From Nymphaea colorata (Eukaryota; Streptophyta; Magnoliopsida; Nymphaeales; Nymphaeaceae): a stretch of 33,509 nucleotides of DNA. The DNA lies in NCBI RefSeq assembly GCF_008831285.2, contig NW_022205179.1, positions 1 to 33,509 of the forward strand, read 5' to 3'. The notes under the pieces were generated by a model. The model was not told where the DNA came from, ran no database searches, and was given only the letters and a program-made list of their open reading frames with translations. How positions within the stretch are numbered: the first letter of the stretch is position 1; each line of letters opens with the position of its first letter. A program made the translations under genes and the position numbers. Positions 10,038 to 19,975 of the stretch are shown here, in pieces.

Positions 10038-13000
10038 ATGGTGATCAATGTAATCCTGATAGTAGTGGCACTACTTTCTACTAAGGAATAGCACCACCCA
10101 CCCCAAATCCTCCTTCCAATTCTCAGATCTTCTGCTCCGCCTTCTGCAAGCCCAATAATTGCAATGGCTTTCATCTTCCGAATGTACAAATTGTAATGGT
10201 GGATATGGATGGACCAATAGCGGCGGTACCTGCTCAGTGACAACTTCCGGTTTCCAATACCTCGACAGTTCCGATGACTCGGGTGGCATGATTAGCGTCT
10301 CCCCCATGAGAACCACCACCAACTGTGCCAACCTAACCGGCTATCTCGGAGGCGTCCCACCCTATGGTGACTACAAGGCCTCAGAAACTGTGACTATATA
10401 GCTGGCGGCGGCACTGACATCCCTCATTATCAAGTAGACCTCATTTTCGACATTATCCTGATAGACGCTGACGGCCCTAGCAACAGTTTAAAGTGGAGCA
10501 ATAGTCCTGTGGTAACTGCATATCTCAAAGACACCAACGTAACCACTCCAAAGCCTTTTAATCTCTTCGGAGGCAGTCCCTCCACCAATTACAATCGTTA
10601 CTGCCTGGACACGGGTGGTAAAGACGTCTATTTCCAGTACCAGAACACTTTCCTCATAATGCCAGCATGACTACCATCACCTTCGACATCAATATCACTG
10701 GAAATGCCAATACCGATCTATCTGGATAGTCAAGGAGTTTATCATGAGTGTTCGCACTTGCAGTGCTGCTTGCCTTAGCTGCAGTGGCAATGGAACAGTA
10801 GGTGTTTGCTACTCCTGCGATCCTGGCCTTGGTTACATGCTCAACAACTTCTCCTGCTATAACACTTGCAGGTCTGGCTGGGGGTACACTGACGACCCAG
10901 CTTTATGCGTTTATTGCGACCGTTATTGCAGTAAATGCTACAATACTTTGGATAATTGTTCAGCCTGCTATACCTCGGGAACAAATAAATCCTACCTCTA
11001 CTACAATGACACCTTTGGCTACACCACCTGCGTCACTTCCTGCCCCTCCAATAACACTCCAGCTTACTTTGTGAATACCACCATCAATATGTGTTAGTTA
11101 TGTGACGCGGTGTGTACGAGTTGTAAGACCAACTCTTCGTACTGTTACTCCTGCATCGCGACATACGGCTGGACAGGCTACTATTGCTACAATCCTTGCC
11201 CTGATACTTATTATTTCAGCAACAATGGCTCCAATTGCACCAAGTGTAACCTTACGTGCATTACATGCACTGATTTCCTGGTTTGTTCGGCCTGCACCCT
11301 CAACGGCACCAATATGGCCTATCTTTTGGGGACTCTATGTTACAAAAACTGTCCCGACGGCTACTTTGGAGACACCAACTATGGACTAGGACCTAATACC
11401 TGCAAGGCCTGCGATACCTATTGTGCTACGTGCACAGCTAATCCGACACCTTGCTTGTCCTGCAAAAATAACACATTCCTTTACAATCAGACTTGCGTTT
11501 CCACTTGTCCGAATGGCACTGTAGCGATCATCGCGTTAGGCAAGTGCTTGGACTGCAGCACTTCCTGCGTGGATCTCACTGTGAACATGCACTTCGAAGA
11601 CGCCCTCAACGAGGTGCTTTTCATCGACATGGTCTTCACCAATCCCCTCAACTTCACCGCCTTTGACATGACCACCTTCCAGACTGTCGACATCGCCAAC
11701 ACCAATATGGCTGATTTTACCCTCACCTACTCGCAGCTCACCAGCAGTTCTTATCGAATCACCGTTCAGCCAAATGGCTACATCTTCCTCTACAACTAGA
11801 CGGTGACTGTCACCACCAAGGCCCAGCCAGCCACTCAGGAAACTGCCAACGATACTACTCCCTTCAAACCCTCCATTTACGGCAAGACTGTCACCTCCAA
11901 CTGGTTTTTGCTGAAGTCGCCCTCGATGAGTGAGGGAGAGAAGAAGGTGGTTAGCAACCTGGCTTCCATCAACAGCATCATCATCGCTGCCACTACAGCT
12001 CCCTTCGTCGCAGAAGTCAAGAAGTCGGGAGTTTTTGCTCTGTTGTTCTCAGGTGCTCATATTACAAGCACTGCGGTCCTAGTAAACTCAATTCCCTCTC
12101 AGAACATGTATGAAGGTGTGCGCTTCTTTGCGGCGTTTGTGTTCTACGATGTACCCTCGTGGGAACAAAACTCCAAAATTCCCAACAACGTGTTTGGGAA
12201 GGAGACTAGCAGCATGACTAAAAATCAAAGACTGCTATTCGACATGAGTACCACATACTGGCGGTTCCAGCGCACTGGCCAATCTAGCTTCTTCATTTAT
12301 GACGTCTACATCCCCTGCTGTTGATTGGTACATGCTGGGTGTTGGCGCTGATTGCTCACTATCAACGCAAGAAGAACAAGAATGCCCTAAAATCCTTCGA
12401 AGGTAAATTCTTCACAGTTTTGCACAAGCTGCACGAGCTTGTGATTTTGTACGTGACATTGGCTATGATGATGGAGTGGATGTACTTCGACGCAGGCTCA
12501 GGCGAACGCTGGATTTCATTCCTTATCTGTGCGACTTTCACTCTATACTTTGTTGGATATGAGCTCTACATTTACTACGACATGATCAAATACCCTGAAG
12601 CTTTTATTGGAAACGAGCGTTATGAGTACTACCTTACCCGCTATGGCTCCTTCCTAAAAATCTGCGCTTCTAGGAATACGATGTAAGCCTTATTGTATGT
12701 AGGTGAACGAAGAGTGGTCCCCCAAGCACTGGTTCCGCCTTACAACTACCATATTCTGTCTTACTACAAGAAGTTCTGCATGATTGTCTCTCTCCCCATT
12801 TTCTACGAGCTAAAGCATTTCCAGCCTGCAGTCCTCATTGTCCTGCAGCTGCTAGAAATCGTCCGCTTCCTTGTCACCAAGCCATACTTTGCTCTCTGGC
12901 GCAACGTTTACCGCTTTGTCTTGGAGATGTTCCTGCTCATCTTCTTTGTCTGCGTCATGGTCAACAGCTATTTTATCGAGGAAATCGTCCTTAATGATCC

Positions 13001-13705
13001 CAATACGCTTGATACCTATGTGCGCATGTACTATGACGTTGGCTGGGTGGGCTTCGCGATGGTCTTTGCATTCAATATCGGCTTCGTGATTCTGCTCTTT
13101 ATTGATTTGGGCCGCGGATTCAAGTATAGCAACCGCTAACTAATGGAGGAGGCTCGCAGGGTGTATTACTATAACAAGATCACCAGTTACGAAAAGGAAA
13201 AAGAGGAAGTGCCATTGAACCTGATGAACAGGTGGGTCAAACTGGAAATCTCAACAAGCGTAAAATGGAGGAGCTGCCAGATATAATGTCCGTGTTTAAT
13301 ACTTCAAGCTGGTGAAGCACAACGAATACTTCGACGTGTAGGTATTCAAGATAGTGGAGCTCTACATGAACACTGACCTTAACTACCACAAAGAAAATAA
13401 CACAACTCCTGGAAAGAAGATAAAGCGCAAGCTAAAGCTCAGCAAGGAAACCAGCAAGGCCATTTTGCGCTCATGATGAGCGTCTTGAAAAATATGCCAA
13501 GAAAGACACCGAAGCGATTGTAATCAAAACCTTTGTGCATATCAGTCAAAGAGATTTCCAGGCAGGCGACCGCATTCCCCTTCTCCCCAACGAAATGTTC
13601 CAGAAGATCGAGCTTGAGAACTTCACAGGCGAAAAGGACTACATAAAGCTGAAGGAAAAGTTGAAAGGCTTCCCTCTCAATCCCTTCGACCTATAATCCA
13701 TCTGA
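10038..13705 (+). CDS. Large cysteine-rich multi-pass membrane protein
   Basis: ATG 10038 begins a hydrophobic signal-like segment (MVINVILIVVALLS), but the first 120 coding bases change frame twice and the 5' structure is unresolved. About 10185-11590 encodes furin/GFR-type cysteine repeats (CTNCNGGYGW; CDAVCTSCKTNSSYCYSC; CDTYCATCTANPTPCLSC) rich in N-glycosylation sites. A beta-rich stretch without Cys follows (11590-12290). About 12315-13125 then encodes roughly seven membrane segments, including LLLIGTCWVLALIAHY and FVLEMFLLIFFVCVMV, and a charged cytoplasmic tail runs to TGA 13703-13705. Clear 20-nt introns lie at 10618-10637 and 10729-10748, with a likely 23-nt intron at 13209-13231. 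Single-base breaks remain near 10165, 10390, 12318, 13300 and 13478. The layout suggests a surface receptor or channel. I do not assign a family; meckelin and TRP-type proteins were considered but not matched. Confidence 0.72.
10618..10637 (+). other. 20-nt intron
   Basis: GTAAAG...TCCAG. Removal gives DTG-VPEHFPHNASMTTITF in place of a TGA-terminated frame. Confidence 0.82.
10729..10748 (+). other. 20-nt intron
   Basis: GTCAAG...ATGAG. Removal gives TDLSGY-VRTCSAACLSC, entering the cysteine-rich region in frame. Confidence 0.78.
13209..13231 (+). other. Probable 23-nt intron
   Basis: GTGCCA...AACAG. Removal gives KEKEE-VGQTGNLNKRKMEEL. A single missing base nearby would also work, so confidence is moderate. 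Confidence 0.5.
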
Positions 13706-13834
13706 TCACTCATTCCATCTCAACCCATCTTAAACAAAAAATTATTCAATTATACATCTATACATAGTGAGCCAGTTGCCACTTCTCTTGCTGTTTCGGT
13801 GCTTTTGGTTGGGATGAATCGGCATCGGTTGCAT

Positions 13835-13846
13835 AATAAATTTATT
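13835..13846 (+). promoter_or_regulatory. AATAAA-TTTATT box before a start codon
   Basis: AATAAATTTATT ends one base before ATG 13848, a perfect 12-base palindrome. See the matching elements at 7588 and 18454. Confidence 0.4.
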
Positions 13847-13847
13847 C

Positions 13848-14651
13848 ATGTCTGACGGCTACTAAAAAGTTTTCAAGTCTCCCATCAACACCAGCATATC
13901 TAAAAACCTCTACTCCTTTCCTAAGTCGGAACGCTTTGAACCTTCTCACGAGTCTCCGTACATATTTGCTCATGAAGCTGCAAGCGATCATTCTACAACA
14001 TCAAGAAGGAGCGCTGGAGCAGAGGGCGCCCTCTTTCGGATATGGAAACAAGATAGACCTGATAAACAGGGAGGGAGTTCCTCCTCCTGGCTCATACGAC
14101 CGCAAGAGCGATTTTGCCCTCAACCAGCAACGCAGAAGAGGCTTCAGCTTTGGCAATGATAAAAGGGCCACCTTTGACGGCTTCGACTTGGAAAACCCAG
14201 GACCTGGAAAGTACGACCGCGTTTTCAATAACTACTCTCGCATCTCCTTCTCCTTCCGCTCCAAGTATGAGGACCCCCTTGAGCGCCATAAAAATGTATT
14301 GTTTGGTTGACGCAGCAACTAGGACCCGGACAGTACCACTGCACGCCTGCTCTCACCTCCACAGGTACCTACTTTAACTCAAAGTACAAGGGATCTGGGT
14401 GTGGCAGGATCGGCAAGGCCAGTAGATTCGAAGATGAGCGCACCTTGCCTCCTGGACCTGGCAAGTACAACGATGGACTGACAATGAATCGCACTGGCAC
14501 TTACTTCAACTCAAAGATTCCATCTAACTATGTCAAGAGCTTCCAGGGCACCTACCGCCAGCCGATTAATGACCCAAGCGAGACACCGGGACCAGGCACC
14601 TACTATGTCTTTTCATAGTTCGCAGCTAGAAACAAGTCGCTAGTAAAATGA
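13848..14651 (+). CDS. SHIPPO/STPGR-repeat protein (ODF3-like, axonemal type)
   Basis: Five Pro-Gly-Pro-Gly-x-Tyr repeats are spaced along the protein: PPPGSYDR, NPGPGKYDR, LGPGQYH, PPGPGKYND and TPGPGTYY. Aromatic/Gly elements such as SFGYGNK and FSFGNDK lie between them. This is the SHIPPO (STPGR) family, found on or inside ciliary and flagellar microtubules, so an axonemal role is likely. The ATG at 13848 directly follows an AATAAATTTATT box. A 20-nt intron at 14296-14315 is clear. The 5' part can be read two ways. One is a 20-nt intron 13958-13977 plus one missing base near 14021, which keeps a basic segment FYNIKKERWSR. The other is a single 67-nt intron 13958-14024 that leaves an exact 239-codon frame. 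The stop is TGA 14649-14651. Confidence 0.8.
13958..13977 (+). other. 20-nt intron (alternative 3' end at 14024)
   Basis: GTACAT...TGAAG. The 5' site is secure; the 3' site could instead be 14024, giving 67 nt. Confidence 0.6.
14296..14315 (+). other. 20-nt intron
   Basis: GTATTG...CGCAG. Removal joins ERHKN to QLGPGQYHC and removes a TGA inside the intron. Confidence 0.88.
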
Positions 14652-15637
14652 TGGTAATAATCTACATACAGCCACACATTTGATATAGATTGATGTATCA
14701 GGCAATATTTCTTTACTCTTGTTGTCCTCCTCGACTTCCTCCTCCATCAATTCCTCTAGCTCGCTGCCTTCCTCCTATGACTACTCTTCCTCGTCTTTGT
14801 TATGCGAGTTGATGTCTCTGCTGTCCTGCTTGCTGTGCCTGCTCTTGGCGGGAGGCGGCTTGTAGTCCAACTTAAGTCCTTCGCAAAAGAAGCGCGAATC
14901 GGAGCAGTTTATGCAGGTATAGCCAGTTGCAGAAATCGAACAGCATAAGTTCCATCAGTGAAATGTTAACTTCCTTTTCACCATATGTGAATGGGATGTA
15001 GCATTGCACTGCAAAGTCGCAGATGATGGGGAAATGCTTCACCTATCCTCCTGTGAAGGTGGGTAATTGAAAGGGGCCTGCTCCTGCCTTAGAGAAATAC
15101 ACCTTATGTACTTCCTCCCCATGCTACACCCAGCAGCCGCGTGCGATACGGGCGAAAAGCAGAAACTGTTCGTAGATCTTGTCGTTGACGTGCTCTCCCA
15201 CATTCAGCAAAAACACTGCCAAAGCCAAATCTAGCGAGGAAGAAGCATGCAGTTTCACCTCTGCTTGGCGCATTAACCATAGGTGGCTCTAGAAGAGTTC
15301 CTTGGGAACCAGTTCCTTCTTTAGGCGGGATGTTAGTGCTACTCTTCCCGCCGCAGCCTCCCCTAATTAGCTCAGTAAGCGCAAGTCCTATTTTGAAGCA
15401 GTGCGTAAAGTGATCTCAGCGTATCCTCTTCAAACTTGGGCTTGTGGCGTTTAATGGGACCACTTTTGAGGGTGCCTTCTGGCTGTCTGCCTTCGTGCTT
15501 GTCTTGATGTGGGTATATAGAGCAGGGTAGGAGAGGTATCTTTTACCGCATCCGCACATGAAGTCGCGTCCCTCTTCGTCTTTGCGCGAGCGCCGTGATG
15601 TGACCTTGTCCAATTAGGCGTTGCCCTTCTCCTCCAT
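14613..15637 (-). CDS. C2H2 zinc-finger protein with acidic C-terminus (frame-broken)
   Basis: ATG 15637 (minus). Residues about 27-50 form a zinc finger, FMCGCGKRYLSYPALYTHIKT followed by KHEG: Cys-x-Cys with His-x4-His. I recall this ciliate-type finger being followed by PEGT and a basic hook, as seen here. Just after HIKT one base is missing, since the second His (KHEG) is in the next frame. A second one-base break lies near 15410. A helical domain follows (KKELVPKELF, then HLWLMRQAEVKLHASSSLDLALAVFLL), then YTCINCSDSRFFCEG, and a tail of Glu/Asp including two TAG codons (14775-14783). No GT-AG intron fits the breaks. The open frame ends at 14613, overlapping the converging gene by 39 bases; a further slip would end it at 14698. 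Function unknown, possibly nucleic-acid binding. Confidence 0.62.
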
Positions 15638-15831
15638 TCTCAAATTATAAAACCCGGCCTATAGAGGTAAATCATTCAATATCTATCTATATTTTGCTAT
15701 GTTTCTACCAATAACCTAAATTATCATCAGTTGGCCTTGCTATGTCTGATTGGCCTATTCAGCCACTTGGTGCCTTGGCTGCCAGACACATAAGCGAAAT
15801 ATAAATTATTCTGTGAATTAAATCAAAACAA
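15638..15831. promoter_or_regulatory. Shared upstream region of two divergent genes
   Basis: 194 AT-rich bases between the zinc-finger gene (minus) and the secreted cysteine-rich gene (plus). No coding frame is seen. Confidence 0.4.
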
Positions 15832-18300
15832 ATGAGTTTTAAACTATTGATCTTTTCCCTGCTGCTTCTGCTGGCCGTCTCGCTGCACCTCAACCACGAA
15901 AACAGCTCTGCTCCTACTTCCACGCCGTGCTCTCCGCCTGGAAGTTTCAACGCGTCGACGGGGAAGTGCGACTGCCAGAATGGCTCCATAGCCGACCCGG
16001 CCACTTCCAGCTGCATCTGTCCCAAGTAAAAACCCTTCCTCTCGAATAACCACTGCATCTCGTGCAATGCTCCCAGCTACTTTGATCCAACTAGACACAA
16101 CTGCATCGAATGTCAGCCAGGCACCATCTATGACAAAGTTGCGGGAAAATGCGACAAGATACAATGCTCGAAAGGGAAGGAGCTGGACAGTAAGTAACTG
16201 GAGTGCGTATGTCCTAAGGATCGCCAATACGAGTACAACAATACCTGCAATGAGTGTCAGTAGGGCTATTTCTACAGCCAACGTGAAAAAGCCTGCCTGA
16301 TTTGCGGACCAGGCGGTAAATACAACGCTTCTACCAAGGTCTGCGACTGCTTTGAGGAAAAGGCTTATTTCTGGAATAACAAGACCTGCTTGCTCTGCGT
16401 GCACCCATCTTTTTTTGATTTCAAGACCCTCACATGCGCCAAGTGTCCTAACAATCAGAGCTACAACATCAATACCCAGCTCTGTCAGGCTTGCCCTCCT
16501 GAATTCCCCCTCTTCAATGGATAATTTTGCGACAAATGTCCGGGCAAGCAGTTCTGGAATACGACAACTAAAAAATGCGAGAATTGTTTCTAAGGAGGGG
16601 AATTCAGCTCCCAAACGAATTCTTGTGAGTGCGCAGCAGATACTCCATACCAAGTATCTCCTACAAAGTGTATTGCTTGCTCGCCTCCCCGCTACTTCAA
16701 CACCTCCACTAAGGCCTGTACTGACTGCGGAAAGGGCAAATAGTTCGATCCAACAGTCAGGAAGTGCGTCTGCCCCTCTACCAAGCCCTTCGAGGCTATC
16801 GACAGCTGCATTACCTGCTACCTGCCCAAGTACTTCGACTACCAGGACAAAGTGTGCAAAAGCTGCCAGAAGAACTTCCTCTACAATCCCAATCTGCAAT
16901 CTTGCGTGCGTTGCCCAACTGACAAGCCAATATTCACCACTGACCGCTGCGAGCCATGCCCAGTCAATCTCTACTTCAACGTATCTATTGAAAGCTGCCA
17001 GGCCTGTTCTGGCGGCAGGAACTACAACAAGGAAAAAAACACCTGCTAATGTCCAGCATCCAAGCCATTTTTCACAGAGAAGGAGTGCATCGAGTGCTAT
17101 TTGCCAAAATACTTTGATTTTGACAGCAAGCTTTGCACTTCCTGTCCCGCTCATACTATCTACGATTTGAATCTACACAAATGCACTCTATGTCCGTCCG
17201 AAAAGCCCTTCCTCAAGAATGATCGCTGCACCGAATGCCCTTCTGACACCTTCTACAACCGCACCACTTTTGCTTGCGAAACATGCAGCATCGGTCGCAA
17301 ATATAATCCTGCCAAGGATGAGTGCGAGTGTGAGGATAAAACTCTCTTCTTCAATGGAACGCTGTGCACTGAGTGCTATCACCCACATTACTTTGATTAT
17401 ACCGATGACAAGTGCAAGATTTGCACTGACAACAACATTTACTCTCTCAAGGACAAGAAGTGTGTGCCATGTCCAGTTGAAACCCCCTACTTCAACGGGA
17501 CTGAATGCGCTAAGTGTCCTGATGGTTCCATTTGGAACTCAACCAGCAGAAACTGCGAGACCTGTAAAGGTGGTATGATTGTCGTCGATGAGACCTGTCG
17601 CTGCCCCGATAAGCTGTACTGGAATAAAACCAACTGCATCTAATGTTATGCACCCAAGTTCTTTGACTTTTCCCAGCAAGCGTGCGTTTTCTGTCCCAAC
17701 AAGCAGATATACGATGTTCTCTCCAAGAAGTGTGTCGACTGCCCGGCTGAGATCCCCTACTTCGACGGCAGCAAATGTACAGCCTGCGTCACTCCTTCTT
17801 ATTTCAATATACATTCTAAGTCTTGCGAGACTTGTCCTCTTGGCCAAACATATAACAAGGCCAATCTTGTCTGCGAGTGCCAAAACAACTACTTCTGGGA
17901 TAATAATGCATGTGTGGCCTGCTTCTTCCCCAACTACTTTGACTTTGGACTCAAACAGTGCCTCTCGTGCCCCCTTGGAAAAATATATGATATCTAGCTA
18001 AAGGCCTGCACAGCATGCCCTGAGGAAAATCCTTTCTTCGACGGTTAAAAATGCGTGGCTTGCAAAGATAATCAGTATTATGATGCAAAATCGAACACCT
18101 GCTTGTCCTGCCCTAGCAATAAGAAGTACAATAAGGCAGAAAAAGCCTGCGCCTGCCCAGAAGATGCTCCCTTCTGGAATGGAAATACCTGTATCCCTTG
18201 CTATTTGCCTAAGTATTTCGACCTGGACACTCTCACCTGCAAGGAATGTCCGTAGGGCCAGTACTTCGACGTTGGAGCCAGGGTCTGCAAGCCAAACTGA
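15832..18300 (+). CDS. Secreted cysteine-rich repeat protein, 822 residues
   Basis: One unbroken frame of 823 codons, without introns, from ATG 15832 to TGA 18298-18300. It starts with a classic signal peptide (MSFKLLIFSLLLLLAVSLHL). The rest is built of repeated modules of about 45-60 residues with the pattern C-x-C-P-x4-PFF-x2-x-C-x2-C-YLPKYFD-x6-C-x2-CP, as in CIECYLPKYFDF, CITCYLPKYFDY and CIPCYLPKYFDL. This resembles the GFR/furin-like cysteine repeats common in ciliate surface and secreted proteins. There is no C-terminal hydrophobic segment (it ends GARVCKPN), so neither a GPI anchor nor a membrane span is indicated. Roles such as stalk, lorica, cyst-wall or mucus matrix are possible but unproven. 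The repeats also let in-frame TAA/TAG codons be compared with sense codons at equivalent positions. Confidence 0.85.
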
Positions 18301-18453
18301 TCATGCTATTATAAGGTTATTGCCAACCATACGGTTATCAGCATATTGTCTTGTAATTCTATCTTTGAGTAAATAATTTAAAGTAAGAGGATACTGCGGG
18401 CGGGATAAAGTGGAATAAGTGGATGAAAGTTTTATTAATTTGCAGTTTTCTAT

Positions 18454-18466
18454 AATAAAATTTATT
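18454..18466 (+). promoter_or_regulatory. AATAAA-n-TTTATT box before a start codon
   Basis: AATAAAATTTATT, 10 bases before ATG 18477. Third copy of the element described at 7588. Confidence 0.4.
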
Positions 18467-18476
18467 CAAAAAGTAT

Positions 18477-18965
18477 ATGATCAACCTCAAATCACTGGAA
18501 AGGAAAGCCAAAGAGACTCTCGAATATTTGAGCAATAATGATCAGTCTTTTTCTTGGAATGCAACAGAAAATGAATACCAGCCTAGGAGTATGGAGCTCA
18601 AGATCAAAAAGAACAACACTATACCCCTATAGAACCGCAATAAGGTTCGCATTTCTACTGCCGGGTTTACTGGCAAGAACATAAAGAATATCATCGTGCC
18701 GAGAGTGATTGTCTTCGAGGAGTGCCCGAACTCCATGAGGGAAATGACGGGAAAAAGCGTGCATCGGCGGGAGCCCAAAAAGAAAAACAGTTTATATAGC
18801 AACCGCACTCTTTGCCACATCGAATCGACTTCAATTGACCAAGAAATCGAAGGCATTGATTTTATGAAGTTCTGGGTGCGCCATCGCTTCGAAGAGAAGT
18901 CCATTGACTCCCTCGTCTCACGAATAGAGTCTAAACGTAGGCAGTTGCGCTAGCTGAGAGGATGA
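18477..18965 (+). CDS. Small unrecognised basic protein, 162 residues
   Basis: An intact 163-codon frame from ATG 18477 to TGA 18963-18965. Codon use matches the neighbours, and two in-frame TAG codons occur. The protein is basic and hydrophilic, with KIKKNNTIPL, VPRVIVFEECPNSMREM and a final helix rich in Arg/Lys (MKFWVRHRFEEKSIDSLV). No signal peptide, membrane span or known domain is seen. The start lies 11 bases after an AATAAAATTTATT box (18454-18466). Confidence 0.6.
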
Positions 18966-19088
18966 TGATTTATATATAGTTTATGGGAGAGTTGTGATAT
19001 ATTGATTTGATTTTGAGTCAGTTATGATTTGGGAGGCAATTTGAAGTTGGCCTTTGAACCAGCGTTAATATTATTTTCTCAACTGAAC

Positions 19089-19905
19089 ATGACCAAATAC
19101 AGAAACGCTCTGTCAAAGGCCAACAATAAGCCTGCTAAACTGCTTGAGCCGCAACAGCCCAAGCAGGGCATCCAACCGCCGCTCGAGAAGACCGCCCCAG
19201 CGATAGTCAACAAGCAAAGTCGATTGCATCTCCTTCTGCCAAGTCCAAGCCCAGCGTAAAGAAGGCCGCCCTCTGCTTCAGCCGCATTCACTTCAAGCTG
19301 AACCTCAGGTTTGAGACCCTCTTCCGGGCTCTCGCCATCTTCAAGGCCTACGACCAGCTCCCGCCATAAAGCAAAAGCGACATCCCCCAAGAATACCTAT
19401 TGGCTGTCTGCATGTTCCTTGCCATGAAGTACGAGGAGATCTACCCGCCTGAGCTCAGAGAGGTCATGCGGATCATAAAATCGAACATTTGGCTGGACAT
19501 CGGGGAGTACAGATAGCACGAAAAAACAGTACTTGTTGCTTTGGATGGAGACCTGGACATGCCTACACCCTACACCATCATCGACCAAATGATCCTCAAC
19601 CAGGATAAGTCTGTCTACCTCCATGCTTATTACCTATTGGAAGTGAGCCTTTCCCATGAAAGTTTGGCGGCTTTGGACTTCAAATAGCTGTGTCTTGGAG
19701 TGGTGTACATCATGACCACGCTGGGAGACTTCCTGAAGGGAAGAAAGAGCGTGGGGACTTCTGAGGAGCGCATTCAGGAATGGGCAGCGATGATCATCAA
19801 AGCCAGATACATGGCTATGAGAACGAGTCCGTCATCTACAAGAAATATACTCATGAATCCTACCTGGGAGTGGCCAACAAGTCCATCTTCATTCAGAATA
19901 CGTGA
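19089..19905 (+). CDS. Cyclin (mitotic A/B-type fold), frame-broken
   Basis: ATG 19089; the frame shifts near 19200 and 19812, each equal to one missing base and with no GT-AG intron nearby; TGA 19903-19905. The central part (about 19265-19700) is a cyclin box: an FSRIHFKLNLRFETLFRALAI start, then EYLLAVCMFLAMKYEEIYPPEL, which is the hallmark xxxAxxFLAxKYEE motif, then a helix ending in DLDMPTPYTII, equivalent to the VPTPYxFL of A/B cyclins. The second fold ends with KARxHGYENESVIYKKY. It would activate a CDK in the cell cycle. A Lys/Gln/Pro-rich N-terminus of about 70 residues carries no clear destruction box. About 270 residues in all. It converges on the VPS9 gene with 70 bases between stops. 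Confidence 0.75.
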
Positions 19906-19975
19906 TCATTGCTACTATTTTTATACATTTCGCTATTATACCCGCTTCAAATGGAGAATGGAGTGCAAGTGCATA

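Noticed and set aside
15420-15470. A 20-nt GT-AG segment in the zinc-finger gene
   Set aside because: Using it would require giving up the second zinc-binding His (HIKTKHEG) and the PEGT hook. The conserved finger shows one missing base instead.
15844-17154. A 436-codon open frame on the minus strand, opposite the secreted cysteine-rich gene
   Set aside because: It mirrors the repeated cysteine modules on the plus strand (Cys codons read back as Ala/Thr/Leu), has no domain, and the plus frame has a signal peptide and conserved repeats.
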